Notes: a model not told the origin generated them from the letters alone. A stretch of 64,000 bases of DNA from Fusibacter sp963666805 (GCA_963666805.2 CAXXWR010000006.1:806001-870000); one strand, 5' to 3'. Numbered from the stretch's first letter, positions 43,070-52,503 are shown. Numbers and translations are program-made.

Positions 43070-44281
43070 ATGAGTGCAATGACAAAGAGCAATGCTCAAA
43101 TGTTGGGGTCTGTTATTAAATTAAATCGATTAAGTCAAAATATGAGTCAAAAGGCACTTGCTGAGGGAATCTGCGTTAGTTCGTATTTAAGCCGGATAGA
43201 GAAAGGCGAAATTATTCCGTCAGAAGAGGTCATTAATGATCTTTTTAAGGCACTTGATATGACCTACTATGACGACCCTGAGTTTCTTGTTCAACAAGAA
43301 GCGCTGATGCGTACTTTTTTAGAAGAACTTAATTTTAATGCTTTTGACCAGTCTAGAGCGATTTATCAAGAGATTGAGTCTCAAGCGCAAAAACTAATGT
43401 CCTCACCATTGATTATTGATTATTATGTTATTAAACTCGCTTATTACTGTACTACAAGAGATGATGAAACCTTTGATCAGACCTATGCTTTATTAAGTGA
43501 AATGGAAACGCTGATGACCAATCACCAGCGTTTTCATCTCCATCTCTATTATGGTATAGACCGAGCAAAAGTAACTGCCAATGCAGAGGAAGCTTTTTTT
43601 AGTCTCTATCATGCGAAGGATTTTGGTGAAAGTGGCCACTTGTATTTTTGGCTAGGGTGTTGCTACTTTAAACTGGATAATCATCTAAAAGCGATTGCAC
43701 AATTTGAAAAGGCACTTCGCTTTTATGTGGATGAAGGGAATTTGATTAGTATTGCAGGGGCTTACGAAATGATGGGACTTACTTATTATAAGGATAAGCA
43801 CTATTTTGACGGATTTTCTTTTTTCGAAAAGGGAATTAAATTCTTAGATAAGGCGGGGAGAAAAGAACACGTCAAAGTGTTCAACCATCATTTGGCTTGG
43901 GGATATATTCAACTCAAACGTTATGAGGAAGCACTTCATTATGTCAGTGATTTAGAAATTGTTTCTGATGAGGTGATGAAAGGGTCGTGGCTTAAAGCCT
44001 TTATTGGTTTTTTAGGGAAGGATAAAGTGATAGAAACCGAAGGTGTGAACCAGTTTGATTTAACGGATCCTATAGACCAAAAACTCAAGGTCTTTTTCTC
44101 AGAAGTGCGAAAAGAATCAAAATATGGATTATATGTGGATAATGAAGCCATTTTGATAGATTTATACACAGCAACCACGCTGTATAATGTAGAACTCCAT
44201 CGCTTTTTTAAATCCATACTTTTGCGATACTACCAAGACAAGAGGCGGTATAAAGAAGCGTTTCAGCTCCTCGATAAGTAA
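43070..44281 (+). CDS. XRE-type regulator with TPR domain
   Basis: 403 aa. HTH of the Cro/CI type at ~12-65 (LGSVIKLNRLSQNMSQKALAEG, SSYLSRIEKGEIIPS), then ~330 residues of helical repeats; YFWLGCCYFKLDNHLKAIAQFEKAL and YEMMGLTYYKDKHYFDGFSFFEKG are typical TPR units. The plan resembles RNPP-family peptide receptors (PlcR, Rap, Rgg-like) and other carbohydrate-linked TPR regulators. It is co-transcribed with the GH13-GH77 enzyme, so it may respond to carbon state. No obvious secreted pheromone gene follows; a terminator comes nine bases later. Confidence 0.78.
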   Translation: MSAMTKSNAQMLGSVIKLNRLSQNMSQKALAEGICVSSYLSRIEKGEIIPSEEVINDLFKALDMTYYDDPEFLVQQEALMRTFLEELNFNAFDQSRAIYQEIESQAQKLMSSPLIIDYYVIKLAYYCTTRDDETFDQTYALLSEMETLMTNHQRFHLHLYYGIDRAKVTANAEEAFFSLYHAKDFGESGHLYFWLGCCYFKLDNHLKAIAQFEKALRFYVDEGNLISIAGAYEMMGLTYYKDKHYFDGFSFFEKGIKFLDKAGRKEHVKVFNHHLAWGYIQLKRYEEALHYVSDLEIVSDEVMKGSWLKAFIGFLGKDKVIETEGVNQFDLTDPIDQKLKVFFSEVRKESKYGLYVDNEAILIDLYTATTLYNVELHRFFKSILLRYYQDKRRYKEAFQLLDK

Positions 44282-44289
44282 CGGATTAG

Positions 44290-44328
44290 ACCGTATAGAT
44301 GCAGGCAGATCATCTATACGGTTTTTTG
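44290..44328 (+). terminator. Intrinsic terminator after the XRE-TPR gene
   Basis: Perfect stem accgtatagatg / catctatacggt followed by ttttttg. Confidence 0.93.
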
Positions 44329-44372
44329 TGTGAAAAGAGGAGGGCGAAAGGGGACTTAAGAGAGAATTTTCC

Positions 44373-44426
44373 AGGCTTTTTTCACAATGTTAAAGCCTAC
44401 TATTGGGAAGGCTTCAAGAGTATAAT
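44373..44426 (+). promoter_or_regulatory. Putative control region of the cyclomaltodextrinase gene
   Basis: Inverted repeat AGGCTTT (44373-44379) / AAAGCCT (44392-44398) sits where the -35 region should be, and TATAAT is at 44421-44426. No good -35 hexamer is seen, which suggests activator dependence. Speculative. Confidence 0.35.
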
Positions 44427-44509
44427 GAAGATAGATTCAAGAGCGATTTAAGACAAGGGCAATAGAATTGAAAGAGACATTATGACTTACGAGATTAAAG
44501 GAGAAAACA

Positions 44510-46387
44510 ATGAGCGGAAATCAATCAAAGATTAACCAAGTTGGCATATTGCATGTAGCTAAAAGTAATGATGCCTATCCTTATGATAAGGAAACATTGC
44601 ATATTAAGTTAAAGACGGTCAAAGATGATGTTGAACAAGTGTGGATAAGATATGGTGATCCCCATAATTATCAACCGATTAAAGAGAAGCCTGACCAATA
44701 CCAGTGGGATCCTAATAGCATTTGTCAAGAAAAAATGACTAAAGCCTATCAAGACGAAAGTTTTGATTATTGGTCTATCTTTATCAAGCCAGAATTCAAG
44801 AGGGTACGCTATGCCTTTATCATGAATAAAGGGGAGGAAGAATTATTATATGGTGCCCATGGCATCTTTGATCTTAATGAATCACCCAATCAAAAAAATG
44901 ATAACCAAGTATTTTTTAATTTTCCTTATATAAATGAAGAAGATGTCTATAAGGCACCTGAATGGGTTAAAGACACGGTTTGGTATCAAATTTTTCCTGA
45001 ACGTTTTGCCAACGGGAATCCTGCAATCAATTTAGAAGGAACGCTGCCTTGGGCTAGCGAAAAAGAAGTTAAAAATGATATGCGCTTTGGTGGAGACTTA
45101 GAAGGCGTTATTGAACACTTAGACTATATTAAGGACTTAGGTATTACAGGGATTTATTTTACACCGATTTTTGAAGCGACATCAACGCATAAGTATGATA
45201 CAATTGATTATTTTAAAATTGACCCAGCCTTTGGTGACAATGCAACCTTTAAACGCTTAGTAGAAGAAGCCCATAAAAGAGGGATTAAGATCATGTTAGA
45301 TGCTGTCTTTAACCATTGTGGCTTCATGCACCCCTATTGGCAAGATGTTGTTAAACACGGAATGGCTTCTCAATATGCCCCCTACTTTCATATCTTAAGA
45401 GAACCTGTGATTAATTTTGAGATTAAAGACAATATGCCACAGATTAAATTTCATGAGTGCGTTGGTCAACTCAATTATGAAACATTTGCCTTTGTACCAG
45501 AAATGCCAAAGTGGCGTACAGGTTATCCAGAAGCCGAAGAGTATCTTTTAAGTATTGGTGAATACTGGGTGAAAGAGTATGATATTGATGGCTGGCGTTT
45601 GGATGTTTCCAATGAAATTTCTCATGATTTTTGGCGCAAGTTCAAGCAAAGAGTGAGAGCGATTAAAGAGGATGTCTTCATTTTAGGCGAAAATTGGGAT
45701 GATTCAACGCCATGGTTACGTGGGGATCAGTTTGATGCCGTTATGAATTATGAATTTACCTATCCAGTTTGGCATCTACTAGACACGTCGCGTGACTATA
45801 ATGTATCTGATTTCAAAAACGATATGAGCAAATTGTTGGCCAATTATCCAGAGAATGTCGCCCTCAATATGTTTAATTTGATTGATAGTCATGATACATC
45901 GAGAATTCATACGATTCTAGGAGAAGAAGAAAAGCGTGTGCGTTTAGCCTTTGCCATTCAAATGACGTTTGGAGGCTCTCCAAGTGTTTATTATGGCAGC
46001 GAAATTGGGCTTTATGGTCTTAATGACGGTAACCGCCAATGTATGATTTGGGATGAAGAAGAACAAAACAGTTCTCTTAAGAGCCACGTTCAAAAAATGA
46101 TTGCTCTTAGAGGGCAGTACAGTGCATTGAGAATGATGCCTATTAAGTGGATTGATGTAAATGAAAATCAGCAGACCCTACAATATGTCAAAGAGACACC
46201 TTCTGATGAAGGTACATCCATTGTATATATTGTCTATAATTTTAGTGAAGAACAACAAAATATTGATATTCCTGAAGCATATCAGACTGAGGTTATTGAC
46301 ATCTATTATCAAAAGGGAATACAATTAAATCATTCATTAACACTTGACCCTCTTAGTTTTAGAGTATTTGAAATAAACTTAATTTAA
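44510..46387 (+). CDS. Cyclomaltodextrinase / neopullulanase / maltogenic amylase (GH13_20)
   Basis: 625 aa. N-terminal ~125 residues form a CBM34-like beta domain (ETLHIKLKTVKDDVEQVWIRYGD ... KRVRYAFIMNK region), which in this subfamily mediates dimerisation. Barrel: TVWYQIFPERFANGNP, region I MLDAVFNHCG, region II DGWRLDVSNEIS with the Asp nucleophile, region III FILGENWDD with Glu, region IV LIDSHDTSR. It cuts cyclodextrins, pullulan and maltodextrins inside the cell; no signal peptide is present, which fits. SD aaaggag before ATG. Confidence 0.92.
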   Translation: MSGNQSKINQVGILHVAKSNDAYPYDKETLHIKLKTVKDDVEQVWIRYGDPHNYQPIKEKPDQYQWDPNSICQEKMTKAYQDESFDYWSIFIKPEFKRVRYAFIMNKGEEELLYGAHGIFDLNESPNQKNDNQVFFNFPYINEEDVYKAPEWVKDTVWYQIFPERFANGNPAINLEGTLPWASEKEVKNDMRFGGDLEGVIEHLDYIKDLGITGIYFTPIFEATSTHKYDTIDYFKIDPAFGDNATFKRLVEEAHKRGIKIMLDAVFNHCGFMHPYWQDVVKHGMASQYAPYFHILREPVINFEIKDNMPQIKFHECVGQLNYETFAFVPEMPKWRTGYPEAEEYLLSIGEYWVKEYDIDGWRLDVSNEISHDFWRKFKQRVRAIKEDVFILGENWDDSTPWLRGDQFDAVMNYEFTYPVWHLLDTSRDYNVSDFKNDMSKLLANYPENVALNMFNLIDSHDTSRIHTILGEEEKRVRLAFAIQMTFGGSPSVYYGSEIGLYGLNDGNRQCMIWDEEEQNSSLKSHVQKMIALRGQYSALRMMPIKWIDVNENQQTLQYVKETPSDEGTSIVYIVYNFSEEQQNIDIPEAYQTEVIDIYYQKGIQLNHSLTLDPLSFRVFEINLI

Positions 46388-46440
46388 CGTGTTTACCTAG
46401 GGGAATCCCCCCTTGAGTATATATTCAGATTTGCACATGA

Positions 46441-46472
46441 AAAAAGCCAGCTTCAGACACTGGCTTTTTTCT
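46441..46472. terminator. Bidirectional terminator, cyclomaltodextrinase / TetR
   Basis: Stem aaaaagccag / ctggctttttt with loop cttcagaca; A-run on one side and T-run on the other. Confidence 0.92.
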
Positions 46473-46505
46473 TTATTTATAAAGCTTTTAACAAAGGATT
46501 GTTCT

Positions 46506-47174
46506 TTACCATTTACGGGCGATATCAAGACCTCTGTAATGCTTGGATTTCTTTTTAGAAGGTGCATTTTGAGCGGCTGATACTTTTAAACTATCCCATA
46601 TACTGTCATATAACTGTGATCGCATTGCTAAGAGATGGACAGAAGGATTGAGAATCGCTAATTGGATAATACCTTCTAATCGTGCTAACAAATCGTAAGC
46701 AACAATATCTTGATTGAGATTGGCATTGATTGAACCTTGAGATTGTCCCTTATTAATAATGGTCTTAATTAAGTGATGACGACCTGCAAAAAAAGACTCA
46801 ATTTGAGCATTGAGAGCGACATTTTCTCGGCGTGCACGGTATAAGAGGGCGTTGATATTAATGAGTTCGTGGTTATGATTTAGCAGGGAAAGCGATAAAT
46901 TTTGATGATAATAGATGGTGTTTTCAATCCACCTTTCAATTTGAATTTCAGCTTGATCAGAGGCCTTGTAGGCTTTTTGATCTGCATCAGAAAGGTGTTC
47001 TGTCAAAATTGATACAACCTCTATGAGTAGGGCTTCTTTGTTTTTAAAGTGATAATAAATAGAAGCTTTTTTGATGTTGACATCCTCTGCTATTTGATTA
47101 AGTGAAGTATAGTCATAGCCTTCTATTAAAAAGTGTTTTAAGGCACTTTGCATAATCAATTCTCTTGTTGTCAT
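46506..47174 (-). CDS. TetR-family regulator
   Basis: 222 aa from ATG 47174 with SD gagaggagag. N-terminal TetR HTH: TRELIMQSALKHFLIEGYDY then SLNQIAEDVNIKKASIYYHF with the usual YYHFKNKEAL motif. The C-terminal helical ligand domain has no recognised type. Divergent from the first OPT transporter, sharing an 86-base... intergenic region with overlapping promoters and an inverted repeat, so it most likely controls that transporter and itself. Confidence 0.88.
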   Translation of the reverse strand: MTTRELIMQSALKHFLIEGYDYTSLNQIAEDVNIKKASIYYHFKNKEALLIEVVSILTEHLSDADQKAYKASDQAEIQIERWIENTIYYHQNLSLSLLNHNHELININALLYRARRENVALNAQIESFFAGRHHLIKTIINKGQSQGSINANLNQDIVAYDLLARLEGIIQLAILNPSVHLLAMRSQLYDSIWDSLKVSAAQNAPSKKKSKHYRGLDIARKW

Positions 47175-47209
47175 AAGCACTCTCCTCTCCCCTGCTATTA
47201 TATCTTAAA

Positions 47210-47261
47210 CAATCAGAGAATGAAATAGTGATTGATTATGACGGATATCCTAGTCTATAAT
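47210..47261. promoter_or_regulatory. OPT promoter with TetR-type inverted repeat
   Basis: Plus strand: TTGATT (47232-47237), 18-bp spacer, TATAAT (47256-47261). Inverted repeat CAATCA (47210-47215) / TGATTG (47229-47234) overlaps the -35; a minus-strand TATAAT for tetR lies at 47198-47203. A TetR dimer here would block both promoters. Confidence 0.6.
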
Positions 47262-47289
47262 GAATATGGAGATGAAAGGGGATAGCAGC

Positions 47290-49182
47290 ATGAACGATTC
47301 ATTTAAACCTTATATTCCAGCAGAACGGTCAATACCAGAATTGACTCTTTTTTCTGTGCTTATGGGGATAATTTTAGCAGTTATTTTTGGGGTGGTTAAT
47401 GCCTACCTTGGGTTAAAAGTGGGAATGACGATTTCTGCATCAATACCTGCAGCAGTCGTTTCAATGAGTATTACTCGGGTGATTTTAAAACGGGAATCAA
47501 TCTTAGAGAATAATATGATTCAGACGATTGCATCGGCAGGGGAGTCTTTAACTGCAGGGGCCATTTTTACAATACCGGCCCTATTTTTGTTTTTTAAATC
47601 TTCTAATATGGGACTACCCTCTATTTTACTGATGACACTTATTGGTTTATGTGGAGGCGTTCTTGGCGTAATGTTCATGATTCCTTTAAGACGTGCTTTG
47701 ATTGTTAAAGAACATGATACTTTACCCTATCCTGAAGGTGGTGCGTGTGCCAATGTCCTACTTGCAGGTGAAGAGGGTGGTGGTCAAGCGAGAGCCACGT
47801 TTGAAGGACTTTTTCTAGGCGGGATTTACAAGTTTATAGCAGATGGTTTTGCTGTATTTAAATCTCAGATTACAACTCAGATTGTTGCTCCCTTTAGAAC
47901 GGCTATAGGAATTGATGCAATGCCAGCATTATTAGGGGTTGGATTTATTATTGGTAAACAGGTTGCCAGCTTTATGTTTGCGGGGTCTTTAATGGGATGG
48001 CTATTAATTATTCCAGTGCTTACCCTTGTAGGGGATCAATCTCATTTGATATTGTTTCCAGCAACGATTCCTATTAGTCAAATGACACCAGAAGAGATTT
48101 GGCAGAATTACATACGTTATATTGGTGCGGGAGCGGTGGCGTTTGGTGGTTTAATTAGCTTTTTTAAATCAATGCCTATGATTGCCGAGACTTTCTTAGA
48201 ATCCCTGAAAAATTATAATGAATTGATTCAAGGGAAGGTGCATATTAGAACAGATAGAGATGTACCCTTATCAACGGTGATTACCGTGATTGTTTTTGTA
48301 GGTTTAGCAATTTGTCTGATGCCGACCCTTAATATAGGATGGGTAGGGGGTATATTCGTTATTGTCTTTGGATTTTTCTTTGCAACTGTTTCATCTAGAA
48401 TTGTTGGCATCATAGGAAGTTCATCTAATCCAGTGTCAGGTATGACATTGGCTACTTTGATTATTGCTTCTTTTATATATAGACTTTTAGGGCATACCAA
48501 TGAGCAGGGGGTAGTATCTGTTTTAGTGGTAGGGTCGATTGTTTGCATTATTATTGCCATGGCAGGAGATACATCCCAAGACTTAAAGACAGGGTACTTA
48601 GTAGGAGCGACACCTTTTAAACAGCAAGTGGGAGAGTTGATTGGCGTTATTTCAATATCTGTAGTTCTGAGTGGTATTTTACTTCTTTTTGATCGTGCTT
48701 GGGGATTTGGTTCTCCTGAATTGCCAGCACCACAAGCAACACTTGTCAAACTTGTGGTGGAGGGTGTCTTATATGGAGATTTACCTTGGGCTCTTATTAT
48801 TTTAGGAGGAGCGATTGGTCTCATTGTTGAAATTTTAGGTTTGCCAGTCTTGCCGGTTGCTATTGGTCTGTATTTACCTATTAATCTAACATCGACAGTT
48901 TTCATTGGAGGATTAATGAAAGGTTTTTTTGCTAAACACTTAGATCAATCAGGAGAGATGAGTCATGATAAGATGGATAAAGGCATTCTATTTGCCTCGG
49001 GTCTAATTGCAGGAGAAGGGCTTATTGGTGTTGTTTTAGCCCTAATGGCAGTGGGGGGCGTAAGTATGGCTTTACCTTGGCATATGGGGAGCATGGGTAC
49101 AATTCTATGCTTTTTATTTGTGGTGGCTCTGATGCTTAAAAGATGTCTATTCTCACCGTCCGATGAGAATGAACGTTTATAA
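47290..49182 (+). CDS. OPT-family oligopeptide transporter 1
   Basis: 630 aa from ATG 47290 (SD aaagggg), after the predicted transcription start. A polytopic membrane protein with about 15 hydrophobic segments. OPT signatures: FGVVNAYLGLKVGMTISASIP, ENNMIQTIASAGESLTAGAI, LPYPEGGACANVLLAGEEGG, SSRIVGIIGSSSNPVSGMT and AGDTSQDLKTGYLVGATP. OPT proteins import oligopeptides or metal-chelate peptides by proton coupling. Paralogue of the gene at 49752, similar over the full length. PepD downstream suggests peptides as nutrients. Confidence 0.93.
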   Translation: MNDSFKPYIPAERSIPELTLFSVLMGIILAVIFGVVNAYLGLKVGMTISASIPAAVVSMSITRVILKRESILENNMIQTIASAGESLTAGAIFTIPALFLFFKSSNMGLPSILLMTLIGLCGGVLGVMFMIPLRRALIVKEHDTLPYPEGGACANVLLAGEEGGGQARATFEGLFLGGIYKFIADGFAVFKSQITTQIVAPFRTAIGIDAMPALLGVGFIIGKQVASFMFAGSLMGWLLIIPVLTLVGDQSHLILFPATIPISQMTPEEIWQNYIRYIGAGAVAFGGLISFFKSMPMIAETFLESLKNYNELIQGKVHIRTDRDVPLSTVITVIVFVGLAICLMPTLNIGWVGGIFVIVFGFFFATVSSRIVGIIGSSSNPVSGMTLATLIIASFIYRLLGHTNEQGVVSVLVVGSIVCIIIAMAGDTSQDLKTGYLVGATPFKQQVGELIGVISISVVLSGILLLFDRAWGFGSPELPAPQATLVKLVVEGVLYGDLPWALIILGGAIGLIVEILGLPVLPVAIGLYLPINLTSTVFIGGLMKGFFAKHLDQSGEMSHDKMDKGILFASGLIAGEGLIGVVLALMAVGGVSMALPWHMGSMGTILCFLFVVALMLKRCLFSPSDENERL

Positions 49183-49224
49183 TTTGTAACGACTGGTTTA
49201 GAAAGACCGTTAAAGTTTAAAAGA

Positions 49225-49262
49225 AATGCCCCTATTCTGTTGAGAATTAGGGGCATTTTTGA
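49225..49262 (+). terminator. Intrinsic terminator after OPT 1
   Basis: Stem aatgcccctattct / gaattaggggcatt followed by T-run. Confidence 0.9.
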
Positions 49263-49410
49263 TGTTTAGATAGGAAAACACATATATTTCATTAATTTAA
49301 CAATTGGATAATATGCGGTTTTATTCATGAATAAGAGTATAAATATTCATTTGATTGAAAAGAGTATTCTCATTTTTTAAGAAAGTGTCATAAAATTAAC
49401 GCCAAAGGCG

Positions 49411-49471
49411 TAATAATGAAAGAGATAATGAGTAAGGTTGAAAATCTACCTTTCGGTAGGTAGACGTTTTC
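49411..49471 (+). ncRNA. Unassigned stem-loops in the leader region of OPT 2
   Basis: In the 560-base gap before OPT 2: ACGCC-aaa-GGCGT near 49400-49412, then GAAAATCTACC ... GGTAGACGTTTTC at 49439-49471 with loop tttcggta. No T-run follows. I see no known riboswitch consensus. The remaining gap holds the cre-like site below and AT-rich sequence. Whether this is transcribed is unknown. Confidence 0.35.
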
Positions 49472-49578
49472 AAGGGTAATCTAACGAATGGTAGGCTGTA
49501 AAATACATGCTTCTGAGAATGTATATCTCAATTTATTAATGAGTTGATTTTATAAATTATCTTATTTATAATGCCTTT

Positions 49579-49592
49579 AGAAAGCGCTTTCT
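49579..49592. promoter_or_regulatory. cre-like palindrome AGAAAGCGCTTTCT
   Basis: Perfect 14-bp palindrome matching the CcpA catabolite responsive element (WGNAANCGNTTNCW). It is 160 bases before OPT 2, implying carbon catabolite control of peptide uptake. Confidence 0.7.
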
Positions 49593-49751
49593 CAATTGAT
49601 AACGGTGACGAAAAGTATTCATTTAATCTGACTGGGGGTATGAACAGCGATTTTGGATAGGGGAGACAAGGAGGTCAAAACTTATCTAAAGAGTATAAAA
49701 AATGAATATTAATAAAAGTTGCCATCACTATAATATCGGGAGGAAATGTAT

Positions 49752-51680
49752 ATGTCAACTTCAAACAAAGAGGCATTTAAACCATTTGTTTCGGCTGAGA
49801 CGATAATGCCAGAATTTACAGTCTTATCGATTGTAATTGGGATTATACTTGCTGTTGTATTTGGTGCGGCTAATGCTTATCTGGGCCTTCTTGTTGGAAT
49901 GACCATTTCTGCTTCTATTCCAGCGGCGGTTATTTCAATGGGTATCATTAGGGGTTTATTTAAAAGAGAATCTATTTTAGAAAATAATATGGTTCAAACG
50001 ATTGGATCAGCAGGGGAATCTTTGGCGGCTGGAGCGATTTTCACTTTACCAGCACTCTTCATTTGGATGGAAGAGTGGAACATGGGAACGCCGTCGATGG
50101 TTGAAATTACAGCTATTGCACTTTGCGGGGGATTATTAGGAACCTTTTTCATGATTCCGCTTAGAAAGGCACTTATAGTTAAAGAACATGGTGTCTTACC
50201 TTATCCAGAAGGAACGGCTTGTGCAGAAGTGCTTCGTGCAGGTGAAGAAGGTGGCGAGAAAGCTGCTTTAACGTTTACAGGATTAGGTATTGGTGCACTT
50301 TATAAATTGATTGCAGATGGATTAAAATTATTTCCAAGTGAAATTGAAGCAGAGATTCCTGGTTATAAGGGTGCTGCAATAGGAATGGATGTTTATCCGG
50401 CTTTATTAGGTGTAGGGTTTATTATTGGGCCTAAGATTTCAGCTTATATGTTATCAGGGGCTATTTTAGGATGGTTTGCCTTTATACCACTTATATTCAA
50501 TATTGGTTCTGTAGGGAATATTATTTTGTATCCAGCAACCAAGCCTATCGTTGAGTTAGGCATTGGTGGTATATGGGAGAATTATATTCGTTATGTTGGA
50601 GCAGGGGCTGTTGCCTTTGGGGGTGTCTTTAGTCTTATTAAATCTTTACCACTCATTGTAACGACTTTTAAAGATGCGATGAAAGACCTTAAAGGAACAG
50701 AACGAAAAAAGAGTACACTTAGAACTGATGATGATTTACCAATGATTATTGTTATTTTAGGGTCTCTTGCTGTTGTTTTAGCGATGATGATGTTACCTTT
50801 TATCCCTGTTGGATTTGGCGGGGGTCTCTTGGTTGCTATTTTCGGATTCTTCTTTGCCACTGTGTCATCGCGTATTGTTGGTTTGGTAGGATCTTCCTCT
50901 AACCCCGTTTCCGGAATGACAATCGCCACTCTTATTATTACTGCTTTTATTTTTAAATCAACAGGCAACGATGGTCAATCAGGTATGATAGCGACTTTAA
51001 CAGTTGGAGCGATTATCTGTATCATTGCTGCTATGGCAGGCGATACGTCTCAAGATTTAAAAACAGGTTATATTGTAGGCGCGACACCACGCAAACAACA
51101 AATTGGTGAACTCATTGGTGCCGTTGCATCAGCACTTGCTATTGGTGGTGTTCTTGTTCTACTTAATAACGCTTGGGGATTCGGTTCTACTGAATTGCCT
51201 GCACCACAAGCGACACTGATGAGACTTGTTATAGAAGGTGTTATGGGCGGTAATTTACCGTGGGCACTTGTATTTACAGGTGTTGGTGTTGGTATTGCCA
51301 TTGAACTTTTAGGGTTGCCAGTTCTACCAATTGCTATTGGGCTTTATCTGCCTATTCATTTATCGACTCCAATTATGGTTGGTGGAGTTGTCAGAGGTTT
51401 TCTGGATAAGAAACTTAATAAAGTTGAAAAAGCAGAAAAAATGGATAACCGCGAAGGCAAAGTATCAGAAATTAAGAATAAAATTGAATCAGGTATACTC
51501 TACGCCTCTGGCTTAATTGCTGGAGAAGGACTACTTGGAATTGTCCTAGCAGTTCTAGCCGTATTTAGTATTGATATTGCATTAGATTTTAGTTTAGGAA
51601 GTATTGGGTCAATTGTGTTCTTCTTAGGGCTGACTTACTCACTTATTCACTTCTCCATAAGAAGAAAACTTAAAAAATAG
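49752..51680 (+). CDS. OPT-family oligopeptide transporter 2
   Basis: 642 aa from ATG 49752, eight bases from gggagg; an ATG two codons earlier is too close. Same signatures as transporter 1: GAANAYLGLLVGMTISASIP, ENNMVQTIGSAGESLAAGAI, LPYPEGTACAEVLRAGEEGG, SSRIVGLVGSSSNPVSGMT, AGDTSQDLKTGYIVGATP. Differences are mostly in loops, including a longer Lys/Glu-rich loop near residue 560. Tandem paralogues with separate promoters, a TetR on one and a cre-like site on the other, suggest different peptide or condition ranges. Confidence 0.93.
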   Translation: MSTSNKEAFKPFVSAETIMPEFTVLSIVIGIILAVVFGAANAYLGLLVGMTISASIPAAVISMGIIRGLFKRESILENNMVQTIGSAGESLAAGAIFTLPALFIWMEEWNMGTPSMVEITAIALCGGLLGTFFMIPLRKALIVKEHGVLPYPEGTACAEVLRAGEEGGEKAALTFTGLGIGALYKLIADGLKLFPSEIEAEIPGYKGAAIGMDVYPALLGVGFIIGPKISAYMLSGAILGWFAFIPLIFNIGSVGNIILYPATKPIVELGIGGIWENYIRYVGAGAVAFGGVFSLIKSLPLIVTTFKDAMKDLKGTERKKSTLRTDDDLPMIIVILGSLAVVLAMMMLPFIPVGFGGGLLVAIFGFFFATVSSRIVGLVGSSSNPVSGMTIATLIITAFIFKSTGNDGQSGMIATLTVGAIICIIAAMAGDTSQDLKTGYIVGATPRKQQIGELIGAVASALAIGGVLVLLNNAWGFGSTELPAPQATLMRLVIEGVMGGNLPWALVFTGVGVGIAIELLGLPVLPIAIGLYLPIHLSTPIMVGGVVRGFLDKKLNKVEKAEKMDNREGKVSEIKNKIESGILYASGLIAGEGLLGIVLAVLAVFSIDIALDFSLGSIGSIVFFLGLTYSLIHFSIRRKLKK

Positions 51681-51703
51681 TTGACCACTTTAAACACCTT
51701 TTA

Positions 51704-51737
51704 AAAAGAGGATAAAAAAAGCTTTTATCCTCTTTTT
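51704..51737 (+). terminator. Intrinsic terminator after OPT 2
   Basis: Stem aaagaggataaaa / ttttatcctcttttt with loop aagc and T-run. Confidence 0.9.
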
Positions 51738-51786
51738 ATCCCAATTATTATGTTAGAATCAGACTCTAGGGACAAGGAGCTTTGAA

Positions 51787-52155
51787 ATGAAATTAAAACG
51801 AAAAAAACAGCGTAATTTTTTAGATTTTGTACCTGTTAAAAATGACAAATACAGATGGGTAGAACTTGAAAATGGTATCGTACAAATTCAAATTGACAGA
51901 AATAGTTTACTTGAAAGGGCGGTAAGATTTTTTTTCAAGACACCCAAAATGATGAAAATAGATTTAGATGCTTATGGCAGTTTCATATGGAAACAAATTG
52001 ATGGCGAAAAAGACATGCATGCAATAGCAGAACACTTAGATAAGAATTATGGACAGTCGGTTCATCCGCTTTATGAAAGGCTGGGTCAGTATATGACTAT
52101 TTTAAAAAACAACCATTTTATCCATGTTATACCTAATAGTCAAGGAGGACAATAA
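51787..52155 (+). CDS. PqqD-like (RRE-fold) protein
   Basis: 122 aa. Residues ~45-115 fit the PqqD winged-helix/RRE fold: MMKIDLDAYGSFIWKQIDGEKDMHAIAEHL, followed by ERLGQYMTILKNNHFI. RRE domains bind leader peptides in RiPP pathways, but stand-alone PqqD-like proteins also occur in non-RiPP settings. The N-terminus is basic (KLKRKKQRNFLDFVPVK). No radical SAM enzyme or precursor peptide is seen beside it. Its stop codon overlaps the next ATG by one base, and PepD follows, so it is part of a three-gene unit in the peptide-uptake locus. Confidence 0.75.
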   Translation: MKLKRKKQRNFLDFVPVKNDKYRWVELENGIVQIQIDRNSLLERAVRFFFKTPKMMKIDLDAYGSFIWKQIDGEKDMHAIAEHLDKNYGQSVHPLYERLGQYMTILKNNHFIHVIPNSQGGQ

Positions 52156-52496
52156 TGGGAATTAAACTATTAGAAGTATTGTTTTTCGCACTTACTTTTA
52201 CTTTTTTAATGGCATGGGGTACAATAAAGAAGCAAAGAAAATCTCAAGAAATGCTGGACCTCTTGTCTAAGCAGTGCGAGAAAAAAATATATAAAGCGTT
52301 TAAGTCAGAGACGACTTGGCGTGAAGATGACCTTGAAGCTATGCTGGAAGGGACTCAAGCAAAATTATTTTGGTCTAGGGAAAGAGCGGTTGTCAATACA
52401 CCCGAGATTATGCTAAAAAGTATCCTCGATAAAATGGCTGAAAAGGGCGAGATTAAAAGAGGCAAACAAAAAACTGTAAAGTGGATAAAGGAGTGA
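52155..52496 (+). CDS. Small membrane-anchored protein of unknown function
   Basis: 113 aa. One N-terminal helix (LLEVLFFALTFTFLMAWG) and a ~90-residue charged domain facing probably the cytosol: KKQRKSQEMLDLLSKQCEKK, then helices with TWREDDLEAMLEGTQ and a final SILDKMAEKGEIKRGKQKTVKWI, which has the look of a winged-helix wing. No family recognised. Translationally coupled to the PqqD-like protein (one-base overlap) and seven bases before pepD, so these three likely act together. Confidence 0.65.
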   Translation: MGIKLLEVLFFALTFTFLMAWGTIKKQRKSQEMLDLLSKQCEKKIYKAFKSETTWREDDLEAMLEGTQAKLFWSRERAVVNTPEIMLKSILDKMAEKGEIKRGKQKTVKWIKE

Positions 52497-52503
52497 ACTA
52501 AAG

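Noticed and set aside
48228..48905. 225-aa minus-strand ORF inside OPT 1 (and similar ones in OPT 2 at 50591-50968)
   Set aside because: Proline/isoleucine-rich shadow frame opposite conserved OPT codons, no SD, no family.
49720..49740. TATAAT just before OPT 2 as its -10 box
   Set aside because: It is only a few bases from the SD, leaving almost no leader, and no -35 lies at proper distance.
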